This document shows, one piece after another, positions 61,854 to 64,000 of a stretch of DNA of 64,000 nt; position 1 is the first letter of the stretch; each line of letters opens with the position of its first letter. Below the pieces are notes generated by a model. It did not search any database, was not told the DNA's origin, and worked only from the letters and a program-made list of their open reading frames with translations. The stretch covers positions 1,116,001 through 1,180,000 of the forward strand of contig WHVY01000008.1 of NCBI GenBank assembly GCA_022266195.1. The letters are read 5' to 3'. The position numbers were made by a program, and so were the translations under genes. This stretch comes from Tetranychus cinnabarinus. Taxonomy: Eukaryota > Arthropoda > Arachnida > Trombidiformes > Tetranychidae.

Positions 61854-61859
61854 AATAAA
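61854..61859 (+). terminator. Poly(A) signal of transaldolase
   Basis: AATAAA about 230 bases downstream of the transaldolase stop codon, the first canonical signal noticed there. Confidence 0.5.
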
Positions 61860-61864
61860 ATTAA

Positions 61865-62230
61865 ATTTAATAAGTTGCTAATTTTTTTAAAATTGTTACT
61901 CGATTATTTGAAGCTTACGTTGAATGGGTTGGAACAAAACAAATAGTTAACGTTAGTTGAATCATAAAATTCATTCTTGCATGAATCTAATCGTTTAATG
62001 GATATAACATTTTTACGTCAATTTTGTTAAGGATGTAACAAATGTCTCGTGAATTTTTTTGTACTTAATCATCAATAATTGTTAGCTTGAGTAAAGCAAT
62101 AACTAAAATTGAAAAGTGCAGAGGTTAGGATTATACTGACAATCATCTTCAACGCTTAAAAAATGATTAAATTTTAATCGATTATAAAAAAATATTCAAC
62201 AGAATTAAACCAATTAACAAAATATTCATC
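61865..62230. other. Convergent region between transaldolase and VPS33A
   Basis: AT-rich interval holding the 3' ends of two convergent genes. Nothing else was recognised. Confidence 0.5.
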
Positions 62231-64000
62231 TCATACACAGGATGGCTTTTTATCGAAATTTTCTCCAAGAGAATCTATGAATGTTTTTCCATTGATGATG
62301 TGTGTTGTGGCGATTAAAAATTCAACGTTTACTGCATATAAAGAATGAAAAAAACAGATTATAATTATGATCACAGCTTCTAGAAATTTAGCAATTATAG
62401 TTTTGACAATAGAATGAAATAAAAATATTAACTCACAGTCAGCTCTTTGTGATAGCAAACGAAGTGCAGATATTTCGGCAAAAGTAACACCACCGATGAA
62501 AAAAACAAGCACCACTTTTGGTTCTGCGGATGGAGTTGGAACCGAAACGGGTGAATCACTGGTGTTTCCCTTTCGAAGTCCAGTTGGAATGATTTGTTTA
62601 GTTTCAATTGTTGGCTCTGGGAGCAATTTTAAGGCTTCAGGAATTGCCCTCCATCCAGGATAAATCATGAATTCAACAAGTCGAACAGAAAGTGGAGCGT
62701 ATCCACTATAAACGTAGGTTATATCAGAATCAGGACCAGAACTTTTCTCTTTGGTAAGTCGGAATGTTTTCCTTAATATGTTGTAGCTTTTGACGAGATA
62801 GCTGGTCTTTTGTTTTATAAGTCCAGCCTTTTCTAAATTGTTTAAAGTAACCAAATGTTTGTACCGATATGTTTGAAGGATTTCACGAACATAATACTCG
62901 AAATTTTTGTTTTTAAGGCCATTATTGGTTAGAGATTGGAGAGAGATCAATCGAAGTATCTTAGTTAAAGGTTCTTGCCTTGCAATACAATCCTCGATAT
63001 AAGTATTTACCTTATCGGTATCAACACCATTCACAAACAATTGTTCCGCTTCAACAGTTTGATTAAACTCTTCAGTATCCACCACAGTTTTGACAATTTC
63101 AGCAATAGATGTTTGATTTATTAAACTGTTTTTAACAGCTTGGAGTGAAGGAAGTTTTTTCATGAACAACTGCATCTCTGGGACACTTTTTGCCTCATGC
63201 CTCTCATCAATTAAGACGGACAACTTTTTCGTATTGTCTCTAATGATTGGTCCTACATCGTAAAAAGTTTTATCTCTTATTTTGCTGTAAATAAGATCAG
63301 TCGAGTTTAAACGGAATAATTTAACCTCAGTAGGAGGGTCAACACCATCAGCGGTATTGGTTCGAATAGATCCACTTTCATTGGTTTTATTAAGTTTATC
63401 AGATGGAATTTTGATAATTCCATTGTTTATACCAAATATTTCGTCAAGCAGCCCTTCGAAGGTCATTTGGCTCATTAAAGGTGTAACAAAATCAACAGAT
63501 CTATCAAGTAATAGGAGACTGTGAATCTGTGGAACCACTTGAGACTCTTTAAGCGACATTTCTTTACTCAACTTGGTCATCAAATCAAAGACTCTTTGAG
63601 ACCAAGGACCTTGTCCATACACATTTCCAATAATACCGAACAATGATTGAATTGTCATAATAGCACGGGCAACATGTAATAAACAAGAGTGGTCCTTTTC
63701 AATCAGAAGCTCCTTACAACAATCGACCAGCTGCATGGAAATGACATCAGTGTCCAGTGGAAGTATTTCTATTGGATATTCATTAATACTAGTTATCAAT
63801 GGTAAAATTCCATAATCCTGGAGTTTCTTTTCGCAAAGCCAACTCTTGTAAGGCATTAAAAGTATATGAATCTCTTTGTTAAACGTTTCACGAGTTTCAC
63901 CCTGTAAATTATCAGCAACAATTTTCATTAAAGATGCTTTAGAACGAAGGAAATAGATCAAGTAATCAGCTTCGATTTGTGGTAGCTTTTCAGATCTTAG
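62231..64000 (-). CDS. VPS33A: VPS33A, Sec1/Munc18 subunit of HOPS/CORVET (5' end beyond window)
   Basis: VPS33A binds SNARE bundles within the HOPS and CORVET tethering complexes and drives late endosome, lysosome and autophagosome fusion. Exons on the - strand: 64000-62437 (continuing beyond the edge) and 62331-62231; 554 residues are visible and roughly the first 65 are missing by comparison with human VPS33A. Matching blocks in order are QDYGILPLI, LLLLDRSVDFVTPL, FEGLLDEIFGI, ERHEAKSVPEMQLF, FVNGVDTDKVNTYIEDCIA, YVREILQTYRYKHLVTLNNL, YVYSGYAPLSVRLVE, PTGLRKG and FFIGGVTFAEISALR. The 105-base last intron (62332-62436) is a multiple of three without stops. Joining across it gives SQRADLNVEFLIATT, as in the family. 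The C-terminus is PSCV. The A rather than B paralogue is supported by the overall match. Confidence 0.95.
   Translation of the reverse strand, partial: LRSEKLPQIEADYLIYFLRSKASLMKIVADNLQGETRETFNKEIHILLMPYKSWLCEKKLQDYGILPLITSINEYPIEILPLDTDVISMQLVDCCKELLIEKDHSCLLHVARAIMTIQSLFGIIGNVYGQGPWSQRVFDLMTKLSKEMSLKESQVVPQIHSLLLLDRSVDFVTPLMSQMTFEGLLDEIFGINNGIIKIPSDKLNKTNESGSIRTNTADGVDPPTEVKLFRLNSTDLIYSKIRDKTFYDVGPIIRDNTKKLSVLIDERHEAKSVPEMQLFMKKLPSLQAVKNSLINQTSIAEIVKTVVDTEEFNQTVEAEQLFVNGVDTDKVNTYIEDCIARQEPLTKILRLISLQSLTNNGLKNKNFEYYVREILQTYRYKHLVTLNNLEKAGLIKQKTSYLVKSYNILRKTFRLTKEKSSGPDSDITYVYSGYAPLSVRLVEFMIYPGWRAIPEALKLLPEPTIETKQIIPTGLRKGNTSDSPVSVPTPSAEPKVVLVFFIGGVTFAEISALRLLSQRADCELIFLFHSIVKTIIAKFLEAVIIIIICFFHSLYAVNVEFLIATTHIINGKTFIDSLGENFDKKPSCV

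Noticed and set aside
1..64000. tRNA genes, rRNA, CRISPR arrays, bacterial operons
   Set aside because: No T-arm/anticodon pattern, rRNA block or regularly spaced repeat was seen, and the gene structure is eukaryotic.

Overview
The window is nuclear DNA from an AT-rich animal genome, most likely an arthropod and perhaps a mite or other chelicerate. Reasons: GT-AG introns from about 60 bp to 5 kb split most genes; the products are metazoan families (cyclin D, Bora, MLF, CCDC117, a DEG/ENaC channel, an aquaglyceroporin-like MIP, VPS33A); and the non-coding DNA is full of GAT/ATC and GA/TC simple repeats. The lineage is an inference from gene content and style; no species is identified.

Layout. 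Positions 1-16785 hold no gene I can support, only AT-rich DNA, microsatellites and one strong hairpin. From 16.8 to 24.5 kb three + strand genes follow one another: WDR55 (ribosome biogenesis), cyclin D and a short Bora (mitotic kinase activator). From 25.8 to 33.5 kb lies a five-exon aquaglyceroporin-like channel with altered pore motifs; its 5-kb third intron carries a 305-bp Tc1/mariner-type MITE. From 34.0 to 36.4 kb two almost identical RpL19 genes stand head to head in an inverted repeat. At 37.3-38.9 kb is an orphan low-complexity secretory protein. From 41.8 to 50.1 kb is a nine-exon DEG/ENaC channel with a glycine/serine-rich extracellular insert that contains an RSKR furin-type site.

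From 50.1 to 53.7 kb is a second head-to-head inverted duplication: two copies of a 228-residue secreted protein, with the outer end of the left arm carrying a broken copy of the 3' end of the MLF gene. The intact MLF gene is on the - strand at 53.4-55.0 kb. Then come TRNT1 (-) and CCDC117 (+), which share a short divergent promoter; transaldolase (+); and VPS33A (-), which runs off the right edge.

The genes form no operon; most are housekeeping functions (translation, tRNA maturation, pentose phosphate pathway, endolysosomal fusion, cell cycle). The distinctive theme is repeated local duplication: the cyclin D 3' end (direct repeat), RpL19 (inverted) and the secreted gene plus the MLF tail (inverted). 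Exon joins were built by hand from reading frame, splice consensus and remembered family sequences; no search or alignment program was run.
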